Made by a program: the position numbers and the translations under genes. Positions 33,421 to 41,858 of a stretch of 64,000 bases of DNA are shown in pieces (the first letter of the stretch is position 1; each line of letters begins with the position of its first letter). The notes under the pieces are model-generated. The model was given only the letters and a program-made list of their open reading frames with translations, searched no databases and was not told the DNA's origin. Origin of the DNA: Bacillota bacterium (GTDB lineage Bacteria; Bacillota; Clostridia; Acetivibrionales; DTU013); the NCBI GenBank assembly GCA_023409735.1, contig JAEYRB010000051.1:1-64000 (forward strand). The letters are read 5' to 3'.

Positions 33421-35805
33421 ATGAATAAAAGAGCTATAAAAATTCTTGAACTAGATAAAATAATAAATAAATTATCAGCTCTGTGTGTGTCAGAACTGGG
33501 AAGAAGCGTGGCAGATAGCCTTGAGCCCTGTGACAGCCTGCCGCAGGTGCACAGGATGCTTGATGAAACCAGCGATGCTGTTGATTTCATATTAAGGAGA
33601 GGAAGCCCTCCGCTGGGCGGCCTTCATGATGTTCGTTCCAGTTTGAGAAGGGTAGAGATAGGTACTGTTCTCAATCCGGGCGAACTGCTTAGAATTGCAG
33701 ATGTACTCAGGGCATGCCGCAATTTGAAAAACTACTCATCAATGGTAGATGGGAAGGATGCTGATAAGGTTAATTATATAGGAGAGCTTATTGCTTCACT
33801 TGAAACAAACAGAAGAATAGAAGACAAAATAAACATGGCCATTGTCAGTGAAGAAGAGTTATCAGATAGCGCAAGTCCGGCATTGTCCTCTATCAGAAGG
33901 CAGATCAGAGATCAGCAGGATTCCATTAAGGACAAGCTTGGAAATATGGTCAGATCAGCCAAATATCAGAAGCTTATGCAGGAATCTATAGTCACAATGC
34001 GTGCGGACAGGTATGTTATTCCTGTTAAGGCTGAGTGCAGAAGTGAGGTACCTGGACTTGTACACGACTCCTCTGCAAGCGGGGCTACACTTTTTATCGA
34101 GCCAATGGCTGTAGTAGAAGCTAACAACAGCATTAAACAGCTAAAAACAAAGGAACAGCTGGAAATTGAAAGGATTCTGCAGGAACTGACGGCAGATGTG
34201 GATAGTATTGTGGTGCAGCTTAAGGCGAATATGGAGATATTTGCAAAGCTTGACTTTGCATTTGCCAAGGCAAAGCTTAGCCTAGAAATGAAAAGTGTTT
34301 GCCCAAAGCTTAACTGCAACAAAAGAATAAATATCAAAAAAGGAAGGCACCCCTTGCTGGACCCGAAGACTGTAGTGCCGACCAATATCTGGGCTGGAGA
34401 TAAATTTTCTACACTTGTTGTTACAGGCCCGAATACAGGCGGAAAAACTGTAACACTAAAAACGCTGGGGCTTTTTACATTAATGGCACAGTCAGGTCTT
34501 CATGTTCCTGCGTCAGAGGGCACAGAGCTAAGCATATTCAGCAAAGTATTTGCTGATATTGGCGATGAACAAAGTATTGAACAAAGTCTCAGCACCTTTT
34601 CATCACATATGACAAATATCGTTAGAATATTATCGGAAGCGGACGACAGCTCGCTTATTTTATTTGATGAGCTGGGCGCAGGAACTGACCCCACTGAGGG
34701 AGCAGCACTGGCAATGGCAATACTTCAGAGGCTTCATGAGGTTGGAGCAATCACGGTGGCAACTACCCATTACAGTGAGCTGAAGGTATATGCCCTCACA
34801 ACAGAGGGAGTGGAAAATGCATGCTGTGAGTTTGATGTAGAAACACTCAGACCGACATATAACCTACTGATCGGTGTGCCGGGAAAGAGCAATGCTTTCG
34901 CGATATCAAGAAGATTGGGACTAAATGAGGAAATACTTGATAAAGCTAAGGAGTTTCTCTCGGGTGAAGAAATTGAGTTTGAAGATATACTAATGACCAT
35001 AGAGAAAAATAAAAGAGAATCTGAAAATGAACGTTTAAAGGCTTCGAGCTACCGGCTTGAGATAGAGACACTCAAAAAGGAGCTGGAGGGCCAGAAGCAG
35101 AAGCTGCTGGATCAGAAGGAAAAGATACTGAGAGAAGCGCGTGAAGAGTCAAGAAGACTTCTTATGGATACAAGGCAAGAGGTTGAGAACATGCTTGACG
35201 AAATGAGGCGGGCAGCAAAGGAGCAGGATGAGTCATTAAGAAATAAAGCTGCTGAGGAGATCAGAGCTAAGCTGAGAGGCAACATTAAGGACGTGGAGGG
35301 AGCTTTATCTGAGAGCCTTTTCCCAAGACAAACCTATGTCAAGCCCCCTGAGAATCTAAAACCCGGTGATACAGTTATGATTGTGAATCTCAATCAGAAG
35401 GGTACTGTTGTAACACCTCCGGGAAAGGACGGAGAAGCTGTCATCCAAGCAGGTATTATGAAAATAAATGTACATGTAACTAATCTGAAGCTTATTGATG
35501 AACAAATGGAAGAAGTCCGAAAAACGGGGCTTGGTAAGATCAGCATGTCCAAATCAATGAATATATCTTCAAGGCTGGATATCAGGGGCACAAATGTTGA
35601 TGAGGCTGTTGAAATACTCGGGAAGTTTCTCGATGATGCTGCTTTAGCCGGACTGTCAGAGATAACAATAATACATGGCAAGGGTACTGGAATGCTCAGA
35701 AATGGAGTGCACCAGTATCTTAAGACAAGCAAGCATGTTAAGTCATATAGGCTGGGGAAATATGGTGAGGGTGAAGCAGGTGTAACCATTGTGGAAGTAA
35801 AATAG
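33421..35805 (+). CDS. mutS2: Endonuclease MutS2 (MutSB)
   Basis: About 794 residues. The MutS-type ATPase has Walker A GPNTGGKT starting at residue 336, 'LILFDELGAGTDPTEGAALA' as Walker B and ATTHYSELK. The mismatch-binding N-terminal domain of MutS is absent, as in MutS2. A long coiled coil follows (around LEIETLKKELEGQKQK), and a C-terminal Smr domain with LDIRGTNVDEA and HGKGTGMLR. Known MutS2 proteins suppress recombination or split collided ribosomes. ATG 33421 was chosen; the in-frame TTG 33409 is too close to AGGAA. Confidence 0.95.
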   Translation: MNKRAIKILELDKIINKLSALCVSELGRSVADSLEPCDSLPQVHRMLDETSDAVDFILRRGSPPLGGLHDVRSSLRRVEIGTVLNPGELLRIADVLRACRNLKNYSSMVDGKDADKVNYIGELIASLETNRRIEDKINMAIVSEEELSDSASPALSSIRRQIRDQQDSIKDKLGNMVRSAKYQKLMQESIVTMRADRYVIPVKAECRSEVPGLVHDSSASGATLFIEPMAVVEANNSIKQLKTKEQLEIERILQELTADVDSIVVQLKANMEIFAKLDFAFAKAKLSLEMKSVCPKLNCNKRINIKKGRHPLLDPKTVVPTNIWAGDKFSTLVVTGPNTGGKTVTLKTLGLFTLMAQSGLHVPASEGTELSIFSKVFADIGDEQSIEQSLSTFSSHMTNIVRILSEADDSSLILFDELGAGTDPTEGAALAMAILQRLHEVGAITVATTHYSELKVYALTTEGVENACCEFDVETLRPTYNLLIGVPGKSNAFAISRRLGLNEEILDKAKEFLSGEEIEFEDILMTIEKNKRESENERLKASSYRLEIETLKKELEGQKQKLLDQKEKILREAREESRRLLMDTRQEVENMLDEMRRAAKEQDESLRNKAAEEIRAKLRGNIKDVEGALSESLFPRQTYVKPPENLKPGDTVMIVNLNQKGTVVTPPGKDGEAVIQAGIMKINVHVTNLKLIDEQMEEVRKTGLGKISMSKSMNISSRLDIRGTNVDEAVEILGKFLDDAALAGLSEITIIHGKGTGMLRNGVHQYLKTSKHVKSYRLGKYGEGEAGVTIVEVK

Positions 35806-35958
35806 ATATTGAATTTGCAAGACCTGCACCCGACAGCCGATGCGTACAATTTGTATAAACGAACTTAAAATTTCTTGTATGCCTTTCTCTGAATGTAGGT
35901 GTAACAAAAAATACCTATAGAATGCATAAGTAAGTTTCAAGAACTTGTTTTTATGGAT

Positions 35959-35994
35959 AAAATCCAATATAATATGTTTATATTGGATTTTTTT
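35959..35994 (+). terminator. Rho-independent terminator
   Basis: AAATCCAATATA and TATATTGGATTT form a perfect 12-base stem followed by a T run. It ends the mutS2 transcript. Confidence 0.85.
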
Positions 35995-36016
35995 CTATAA
36001 ATATTAAGTGAGAAAG

Positions 36017-36169
36017 TACTTGTTGTATGTTGTAAAGGTAATTCGTGCATTTGCACGCAACATACTTGTTGTATGTTGTAAAGGAAATTCGTGCATTTGC
36101 ACGCAACATACTTGTTGTATGTTGTAAAGGAAATTCGTGCATTTGCACGCAACATACTTGTTGTATGTT
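36017..36169 (+). repeat. 46-base tandem repeat, 3.3 copies, each a hairpin
   Basis: Units start at 36017, 36063 and 36109, with a partial fourth at 36155-36169. Only one base differs among the three full units. In each, GTATGTTG pairs with CAACATAC, and inside that CGTGC pairs with GCACG around an ATTT loop, leaving an unpaired AAAGG(A/T)AATT bulge. There are no differing spacers, so this is not a CRISPR array. Confidence 0.85.
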
Positions 36170-36394
36170 CATATCTAAATAGTAATATACATTGAGCTGT
36201 TCTTTTTCTGTTACGGTTGACATTATTACTGCGATAAATTAAAATTTAATTTGCGACATTCGGGGGAAATGTTTATAACCGTACAGTCGTGATTATTATA
36301 TGTATATTTGAATTTGATTGGGCCAGTCAATCCAGAATAAATAATAATTTGTATTATAGATGGCTAAGTTATAAAGATTGGAAGGGGAACTATT

Positions 36395-38221
36395 TTGAAA
36401 AATAATAGGGAAGATATTAGAAATATTGCAATCATTGCGCATGTAGACCATGGCAAGACCACTCTTGTAGACGGAATGCTGAGACAGAGCGGTATATTCA
36501 GGCAAAACGAACAGGTCCAGGAGAGAGTGATGGACTCTAACGATCTTGAGAGAGAACGTGGCATAACGATTTTGGCCAAGAATACATCTGTGCATTATAA
36601 GAATTATAAAATTAACATAGTTGATACACCCGGCCATGCAGATTTTGGCGGCGAGGTAGAGCGTGTTCTAAAAATGGTGGATGGAGTCCTTCTGCTGGTA
36701 GATGCCTTTGAAGGCCCTATGCCCCAGACCAGGTTCGTTCTTCGCAAGGCACTGCAGCTTAGCCTTAAACCAATAGTAGTAATAAATAAAATCGACAGGC
36801 CTGATGCCAGACCTAATGAAGTAATTGATGAAGTACTTGAGCTTTTCATTGAGCTTGGAGCAGACGATGAACAGCTGGAATTTCCGGTAGTTTATGCATC
36901 TGCAAAGGATGGCTATGCTATGTTGGAGCCTGATGGCGAAAAATGTGACCTCCAGCCCTTATTTCAGAACATAATAGAAAGTGTGCCTGCGCCTAAGGGC
37001 GATGACAAAAAGCCACTTCAGCTGCTGGTATCTAATATTGATTATGATGAATATGTAGGAAGGATCGCAATTGGCAGAATTGACAGAGGAATTATTACAT
37101 CAGGTCAGCAGTGCATAGTGTGCAAAAAGGATGGCAAGAATGTGCAGGGAAAGATAAGTAAGCTGTATACTTATGAAGGCTTGAAAAGAGCTGATACTGC
37201 CGATGCTTCAGTAGGTGACATTGTTGCAGTTTCAGGGATAACTGATATTAACATAGGCGAGACTATATGCAGTGTTGATGCACCTGAGCCGTTGCCGTTT
37301 GTCAATATTGATGAACCTACGATAAACATGACCTTCAGTGTAAACAACAGCCCGTTTGCCGGAAGAGAAGGAACGTATGTAACTTCAAGACATTTGAGGG
37401 ACAGGCTTTTTAAGGAACTTGAAACAAATGTCAGTATGCGCATTGAGGAAACTGAAACGCCTGATTCCTTCAAGGTATCTGGAAGAGGTGAATTGCATCT
37501 TTCAATACTCATTGAAACAATGAGAAGACAGGGATATGAATTTCAGGTATCCAAACCTAAGGTTATAATGAAGGAAATCGACGGAGTTTTGTATGAACCA
37601 ATTGAGCTCCTAATGATAGATGTACCTGAAGATTTTATGGGAGTTGTTATGGAAAAGCTGGGCACACGCAAGGCAGAAATGATTAATATGCACTCGGCAA
37701 CCGAGGGCTATATGAGACTGGAATTTAAGATACCGGCAAGAGGCCTTATAGGCTACCGCTCCGAGTTTTTGACTGATACCAAGGGTAATGGTATAATGAA
37801 TTCGATATTCAATGGCTTTGAACCGTTCAAGGGGGAAATATCCAGCAGGGCCAGAGGTTCGCTGGTAGCCTGGGAGGATGGAGAAGCAATTACGTATGGA
37901 CTTTACAATGCGCAGGAAAGAGGAAACCTGTTTATTACTCCGGGCACAAAGGTATACGAGGGCATGGTGGTTGGAGAAAATGCAAGAAACGAAGATATAG
38001 TTGTAAATGTCTGCAAGAAAAAGCATGTTACCAACATGAGGGCATCGGGCTCTGATGAAGCGCTTCGCCTTACGCCGCCAAAGGTTCTGAGTCTTGAGCA
38101 GGCACTTGAATTTATTACGGATGACGAATTGGTGGAGATAACTCCCAAGAATATGAGGATACGCAAAAGGATACTGAATACAGAGCAGAGAGCAAAGGTA
38201 AGAAGCAAGCAACAGCAATAA
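36395..38221 (+). CDS. typA: GTPase TypA/BipA
   Basis: 608 residues. The EF-G-like GTPase has AHVDHGKTTLVDGML (P loop), RERGITILAKN (switch I) and DTPGHADFGGEVERVL, with NKIDRPDARP for guanine recognition. Domains II, III and V and the TypA-specific C-terminal domain ('YNAQERGNLFITPGTKVYEG') follow. It acts on the ribosome, aiding assembly and stress translation. TTG 36395 follows AAGGGG. mltG starts 33 bases downstream. Confidence 0.96.
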   Translation: MKNNREDIRNIAIIAHVDHGKTTLVDGMLRQSGIFRQNEQVQERVMDSNDLERERGITILAKNTSVHYKNYKINIVDTPGHADFGGEVERVLKMVDGVLLLVDAFEGPMPQTRFVLRKALQLSLKPIVVINKIDRPDARPNEVIDEVLELFIELGADDEQLEFPVVYASAKDGYAMLEPDGEKCDLQPLFQNIIESVPAPKGDDKKPLQLLVSNIDYDEYVGRIAIGRIDRGIITSGQQCIVCKKDGKNVQGKISKLYTYEGLKRADTADASVGDIVAVSGITDINIGETICSVDAPEPLPFVNIDEPTINMTFSVNNSPFAGREGTYVTSRHLRDRLFKELETNVSMRIEETETPDSFKVSGRGELHLSILIETMRRQGYEFQVSKPKVIMKEIDGVLYEPIELLMIDVPEDFMGVVMEKLGTRKAEMINMHSATEGYMRLEFKIPARGLIGYRSEFLTDTKGNGIMNSIFNGFEPFKGEISSRARGSLVAWEDGEAITYGLYNAQERGNLFITPGTKVYEGMVVGENARNEDIVVNVCKKKHVTNMRASGSDEALRLTPPKVLSLEQALEFITDDELVEITPKNMRIRKRILNTEQRAKVRSKQQQ

Positions 38222-38254
38222 CTGCTCTTGGACAGTTTGTCAGGAGGAAAGCTT

Positions 38255-39388
38255 ATGGAAGGCCAGTATGGTAAGACACCAAAACCAAAAAAGAAAAGGC
38301 AAGGTAAGAGAAACAGACTGATATTCTGGCTGCTTGTTTTTGTTTTGTGTATAACGGTAATGATCGTTTGCTTTAAGATATCAAATAATTATGTAATGCG
38401 CAATTATCTGGAAGCAAGCCAAAATAGCAATATAGTAATAGATGACAAGGATGCAGTGGAGTTTATTGTCGAAAGGGGCGCAAACACATCAAAGATCGCC
38501 AAGGCACTGTATGATAAGGGACTGATTAAAAACGAAAAAATATTTAAGCTGTTATCCAAAATTAATGGTTTTGACGGGACATACAAATCAGGTACTCATA
38601 TTATAAGCTCAAAATTGACATATGACGAGATGATGAGAGCATTGTCTAATCCTGCAGCAACTGCAAAGATAACGATTCCGGAAGGAAGAACCTTTACACA
38701 GATCGCTGATCTGCTTTTTGCAAAAGGCTTTATCAAAGACAAGCAGAAATTCATCCAGGTTGCAAATACAGGTGATTTTGACTATGATTTCATAAAAGAG
38801 ATACCAAAAAGAGACAACCGGCTCGAAGGTTATTTGTTCCCTGATACGTATGAGTTTGACTTGAATGCAAGCGAAGAGACAATAATTAATAAAATGCTGA
38901 GTAATTTCAACAACAAGTTTAAAACCAGTTATAGGGAAAAAATTTCAAAGCTGGGAGAGGATATGACGCTTGACAAGGTAGTGATACTTGCTTCAATGAT
39001 TGAAAGAGAGGCAAAGGAAGCAGATGACCGGTATCTTGTTTCAGGTGTTATGTATAACAGGCTGAGAAGCAAGGATGCCACTTTAAGAAAGCTCCAGATA
39101 GATGCTACTGTTCAGTATGCTCTGCTTAAAACAACAGGGGCTTATAAGGAAAGGTTGCTTTATGAGGATCTGGAGATAAATGACCCCTATAATACTTATA
39201 TAAATGAAGGACTTCCACCGGGACCTATATGCTGCCCCGGAGAGGCATCGATTAAGGCAGCACTTAATCCGGATACTGAGGATGGATATTTATATTACGT
39301 TGCTACCGGAGATGAAAATGGCACCCATGCTTTTGCAAGAACCTTTGCTCAGCATCAAGCTAATAAAAAGAAGTACGCTTCCAAATAG
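38255..39388 (+). CDS. mltG: Endolytic murein transglycosylase
   Basis: About 377 residues. A basic cytosolic N-terminus precedes one membrane helix ('LIFWLLVFVLCITVMIVCF'), and the YceG domain lies outside. 'VVILASMIEREAKEADDRYL' holds the catalytic glutamate, with NDPYNTYINEGLPPGPI following. The enzyme cleaves nascent glycan strands and sets their length. ATG 38255 follows AGGAGGA. This is the yrrL position of the Bacillus yrrL-yrrM-yrrO cluster, and the next genes here are the same. Confidence 0.94.
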   Translation: MEGQYGKTPKPKKKRQGKRNRLIFWLLVFVLCITVMIVCFKISNNYVMRNYLEASQNSNIVIDDKDAVEFIVERGANTSKIAKALYDKGLIKNEKIFKLLSKINGFDGTYKSGTHIISSKLTYDEMMRALSNPAATAKITIPEGRTFTQIADLLFAKGFIKDKQKFIQVANTGDFDYDFIKEIPKRDNRLEGYLFPDTYEFDLNASEETIINKMLSNFNNKFKTSYREKISKLGEDMTLDKVVILASMIEREAKEADDRYLVSGVMYNRLRSKDATLRKLQIDATVQYALLKTTGAYKERLLYEDLEINDPYNTYINEGLPPGPICCPGEASIKAALNPDTEDGYLYYVATGDENGTHAFARTFAQHQANKKKYASK

Positions 39389-39731
39389 ATTGAATTTGAG
39401 GGTGTTATTTCAATGAGTATATAAAGTAGGAGATTTGCTCGTCTCCTTAAAGATGTATGGGATATTTTACGCTTTGCTATATTGCAGGAGATGGAGAACT
39501 TTTCTTGAATGAAACATTGATATATAAAGGGGACGTACCTCGGGGAATGCATGGAGGAATGTCCCTTTTAAGTTAATGGCGTTTCCCAAAGGGATACAGC
39601 AAAAGGTGAGAGGGGCTCTTAGCCCTCGAAACTTATATATATGGCGTTTCCCGAAGGGATACAGCAAAAGGGTGAGAGGGGCTCTTAGCCCCGGGAGTTT
39701 TATTAGCGATTGAGTGAGAAAGGAATATGCC
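39389..39731. other. Intergenic region with repeat boxes
   Basis: No gene. It contains a weak hairpin (AGGAGA/TCTCCT, 39428-39447), a hairpin with AAAGGGGAC and GTCCCTTTT arms at 39526-39570 that may terminate mltG, and two adjacent copies of the box-plus-hairpin repeat. Confidence 0.55.
39576..39710 (+). repeat. Box-plus-hairpin repeat, copies B and C in tandem
   Basis: Copy B (39576-39638) has the core GGCGTTTCCCAAAGGGATAC then AGCAAAA; copy C (39640-39710) has GGCGTTTCCCGAAGGGATAC then AGCAAAA. Each is followed by GGTGAGAGGGGCTCTTAGCC, a hairpin-forming stretch, and copy C ends in TTTTATTAGCGA, as in copy A at 2338-2411. Copy B is shortened in its tail. Confidence 0.7.
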
Positions 39732-40385
39732 ATGGTAAACCAGGACTTCATAACTGAATACATAAGAGGTACTATAAAGCAAAGCAGCGGACTTCTGAAG
39801 GAGCTTGAATTATATGCCGGTGAGAATCACGTTCCAATTGTTACACCGGAGGTGGCAAGACTCTTAGTAGTATTGGGGAGAGTTGTAAAGCCTCACCGTA
39901 TATTGGAGATCGGCACTGCCATAGGATATTCATCCATACTTCTTTCCCAGATCCTCATGCCGGGAGGAAGAATTGATACAATTGAACGACAGTATGAAAT
40001 GCTCGAAAAAGCCCATGAGAATATAAAAAGGGCCGGACTTGAGAATACTATCGGCATAATTGCAGGGGATGCCGTTGAGGTACTGGCTTGCCTTGACAAG
40101 CAATATGACATGATATTTCTTGATGCTGCAAAGGGACAATATCCGGAGTTTCTTCCGGAGTGTCTAAGAATGCTTAAAAAAGGTGGACTTCTTATATCAG
40201 ATAATGTCCTTTTCAAAGGAATGGTGGCAAGTGACGAGCTTGTGGCAAGAAGGAAAAAGACAATAGTCAGCAGAATGCGCAGCTATCTGGATATACTGTG
40301 CGGAAATGATGAACTGGACACAAGCATACTTCCCATAGGCGATGGGGTAGCTATCTCATATAAACATATGGAAATGGAGAAATAA
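39732..40385 (+). CDS. trmR: O-methyltransferase, TrmR/YrrM-like (tRNA 5-hydroxyuridine methyltransferase)
   Basis: About 217 residues. The SAM-binding motif is 'RILEIGTAIGYSSILLSQIL', with MIFLDAAKGQY and LISDNVLFKG as the metal-dependent O-methyltransferase core. In Bacillus subtilis the protein at this position (YrrM, TrmR) methylates 5-hydroxyuridine at the tRNA wobble position to 5-methoxyuridine. The assignment rests on family plus gene order: mltG before, peptidase-U32-type gene after. ATG 39732 follows AAAGGA. It is two bases from the next start, so the two are co-translated. Confidence 0.82.
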   Translation: MVNQDFITEYIRGTIKQSSGLLKELELYAGENHVPIVTPEVARLLVVLGRVVKPHRILEIGTAIGYSSILLSQILMPGGRIDTIERQYEMLEKAHENIKRAGLENTIGIIAGDAVEVLACLDKQYDMIFLDAAKGQYPEFLPECLRMLKKGGLLISDNVLFKGMVASDELVARRKKTIVSRMRSYLDILCGNDELDTSILPIGDGVAISYKHMEMEK

Positions 40386-40387
40386 CA

Positions 40388-41635
40388 ATGGAACAAAATG
40401 ATAGCGTATTAAGAAATGCGGTAGAGCTGCTTGCGCCTGCAGGCAATCTGGAAAAACTAAAAATGGCAATAATATATGGAGCTGATGCGGTTTATCTTGG
40501 AGGCGAGGAGTTCGGGCTGAGGGCATCGGCCGATAATTTCGGGCCTGATGAGCTTCGTGAAGGTGTTGAATTTGCTCATGCAAGAGGTAAAAGGGTCTAT
40601 CTTACAATGAATATTATCCCCCATAATAAGGATTTTGATGGTATGCCTGAATATATACGGGAAGTTCGTGCTGCCGGCGTTGATGCAGTGATCTTTTCGG
40701 ACCCGGGAATATTTGAGCTGCTTAAACGTGAGGCACCTGATATGGAGCTTCATATAAGTACACAGGCAAATAATACAAACTGGCACAGTGCATTATTTTG
40801 GCATAGAATGGGAGTTAAAAGAGTCATTTTAGCAAGAGAGCTGTCCTTCAATGAAGTATGTGAAATACGAGCAAATGTGCCCAGCGACCTTGAATTAGAG
40901 ATGTTTGTTCATGGCTCTATGTGTATTTCCTATTCAGGCAGATGCCTTCTGAGCAATTACATGGCAGGGAGAGATTCAAACAGGGGTCTGTGCGCCCACC
41001 CCTGCAGATGGAAATACAGCCTTGTGGAGGAGAAAAGACCCGGAGAGTATATGCCGGTTTTTGAAAATGAACGCGGAAGCTATATCTTTAATTCAAAGGA
41101 CCTTTGCTTGATAGAGCATATACCAGAAATAATTAAGAGCGGGATCACAAGCCTGAAAATAGAAGGCAGAATGAAGAGCTCGTATTATGTCGCAACAGTA
41201 GTGAAGGCTTACAGGGAAGCGCTGGATGCTTACGCAGCTGATCCTGCAGGCTACAATTATGATAGCCGATGGATGGATGAGATGTGCAAGATAAGTCACA
41301 GAGAATATACCACAGGCTTTTACTCCGGTAAGCCTACCGGAAAGGAACAGGTATATGAATCAAGCTCGTATATAAGGGAATATGCTTTTGTAGGTTTGGT
41401 TACAGCCTATGATCCGGAAAACGGAATTGCAACGATAGAACAAAGAAACAGGTTTGTTGAGGGAGAAGAATTGGAAGTAGTAAGTCCTCGAGGACCGTTC
41501 TATATACAGAAAGCACACTCAATGCGAAATGCGGACGGAGAATCTATAAACGTGGCACCGCATCCTCAGATGACAGTATACATGCCAATGGATGCTCCTG
41601 TTGAGCCATATACGATGTTGAGACGAAAGGACTAA
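40388..41635 (+). CDS. Peptidase U32 family protein, TrhP-like (tRNA uridine hydroxylation)
   Basis: 415 residues. It opens with 'ELLAPAGNLEKLKMAIIYGA' and has the U32 signature 'EMFVHGSMCISYSGRCLLSN', then CAHPCRWKY, giving four conserved cysteines that can hold an iron-sulfur cluster. Despite the family name, studied members (TrhP, RlhA) hydroxylate tRNA or rRNA pyrimidines. Together with the upstream methyltransferase this would make 5-hydroxy- and then 5-methoxyuridine at the wobble base. Bacillus has two subunits (YrrN, YrrO); here one gene is present at this place. Confidence 0.85.
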   Translation: MEQNDSVLRNAVELLAPAGNLEKLKMAIIYGADAVYLGGEEFGLRASADNFGPDELREGVEFAHARGKRVYLTMNIIPHNKDFDGMPEYIREVRAAGVDAVIFSDPGIFELLKREAPDMELHISTQANNTNWHSALFWHRMGVKRVILARELSFNEVCEIRANVPSDLELEMFVHGSMCISYSGRCLLSNYMAGRDSNRGLCAHPCRWKYSLVEEKRPGEYMPVFENERGSYIFNSKDLCLIEHIPEIIKSGITSLKIEGRMKSSYYVATVVKAYREALDAYAADPAGYNYDSRWMDEMCKISHREYTTGFYSGKPTGKEQVYESSSYIREYAFVGLVTAYDPENGIATIEQRNRFVEGEELEVVSPRGPFYIQKAHSMRNADGESINVAPHPQMTVYMPMDAPVEPYTMLRRKD

Positions 41636-41690
41636 TAGAAAGGTATTAAAGAAGCTTTGCATATTAACCCCTCTTAATGGCAAAAATGTA

Positions 41691-41730
41691 ATATAATAAC
41701 CGCCTAATACTGTAACAGCGGTTATTATAT
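41691..41730. terminator. Perfect 13-base inverted repeat after the U32 gene
   Basis: ATATAATAACCGC (41691-41703) and GCGGTTATTATAT (41718-41730) match fully. It is probably the transcription end of the trmR-trhP unit, though no long T run follows. Confidence 0.5.
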
Positions 41731-41795
41731 CGCCTCCGGCGGAATTAAGCTGCTAGTTGCGATATTTTCGGCTGACACCGAAACGCACATGGCCG

Positions 41796-41831
41796 ATCAT
41801 ATCATGAATCTTTGCAAATTCATGATATGAT
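41796..41831. promoter_or_regulatory. Perfect 14-base inverted repeat just before the PBP gene
   Basis: ATCATATCATGAAT (41796-41809) and ATTCATGATATGAT (41818-41831) enclose CTTTGCAA. There is no T tract, and the repeat ends 12 bases before the GAAGGGG ribosome binding site. It could be an operator or an mRNA hairpin affecting translation of the PBP. Confidence 0.5.
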
Positions 41832-41858
41832 AAATTGCCGATTGAAGGGGTGTTTTAT

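Larger units (their letters stand above)
35806..36394. other. Intergenic region with terminator and tandem hairpin repeats
   Basis: No gene seen. It holds the terminator at 35959-35994, the 46-base tandem repeats at 36017-36169 and, before typA, an AT-rich stretch with AAGGGG at 36382 as its ribosome binding site. Confidence 0.6.

Noticed and set aside
36017..36169. CRISPR array
   Set aside because: The units are adjacent and identical across their whole length, with no differing spacers, and no cas genes are nearby.
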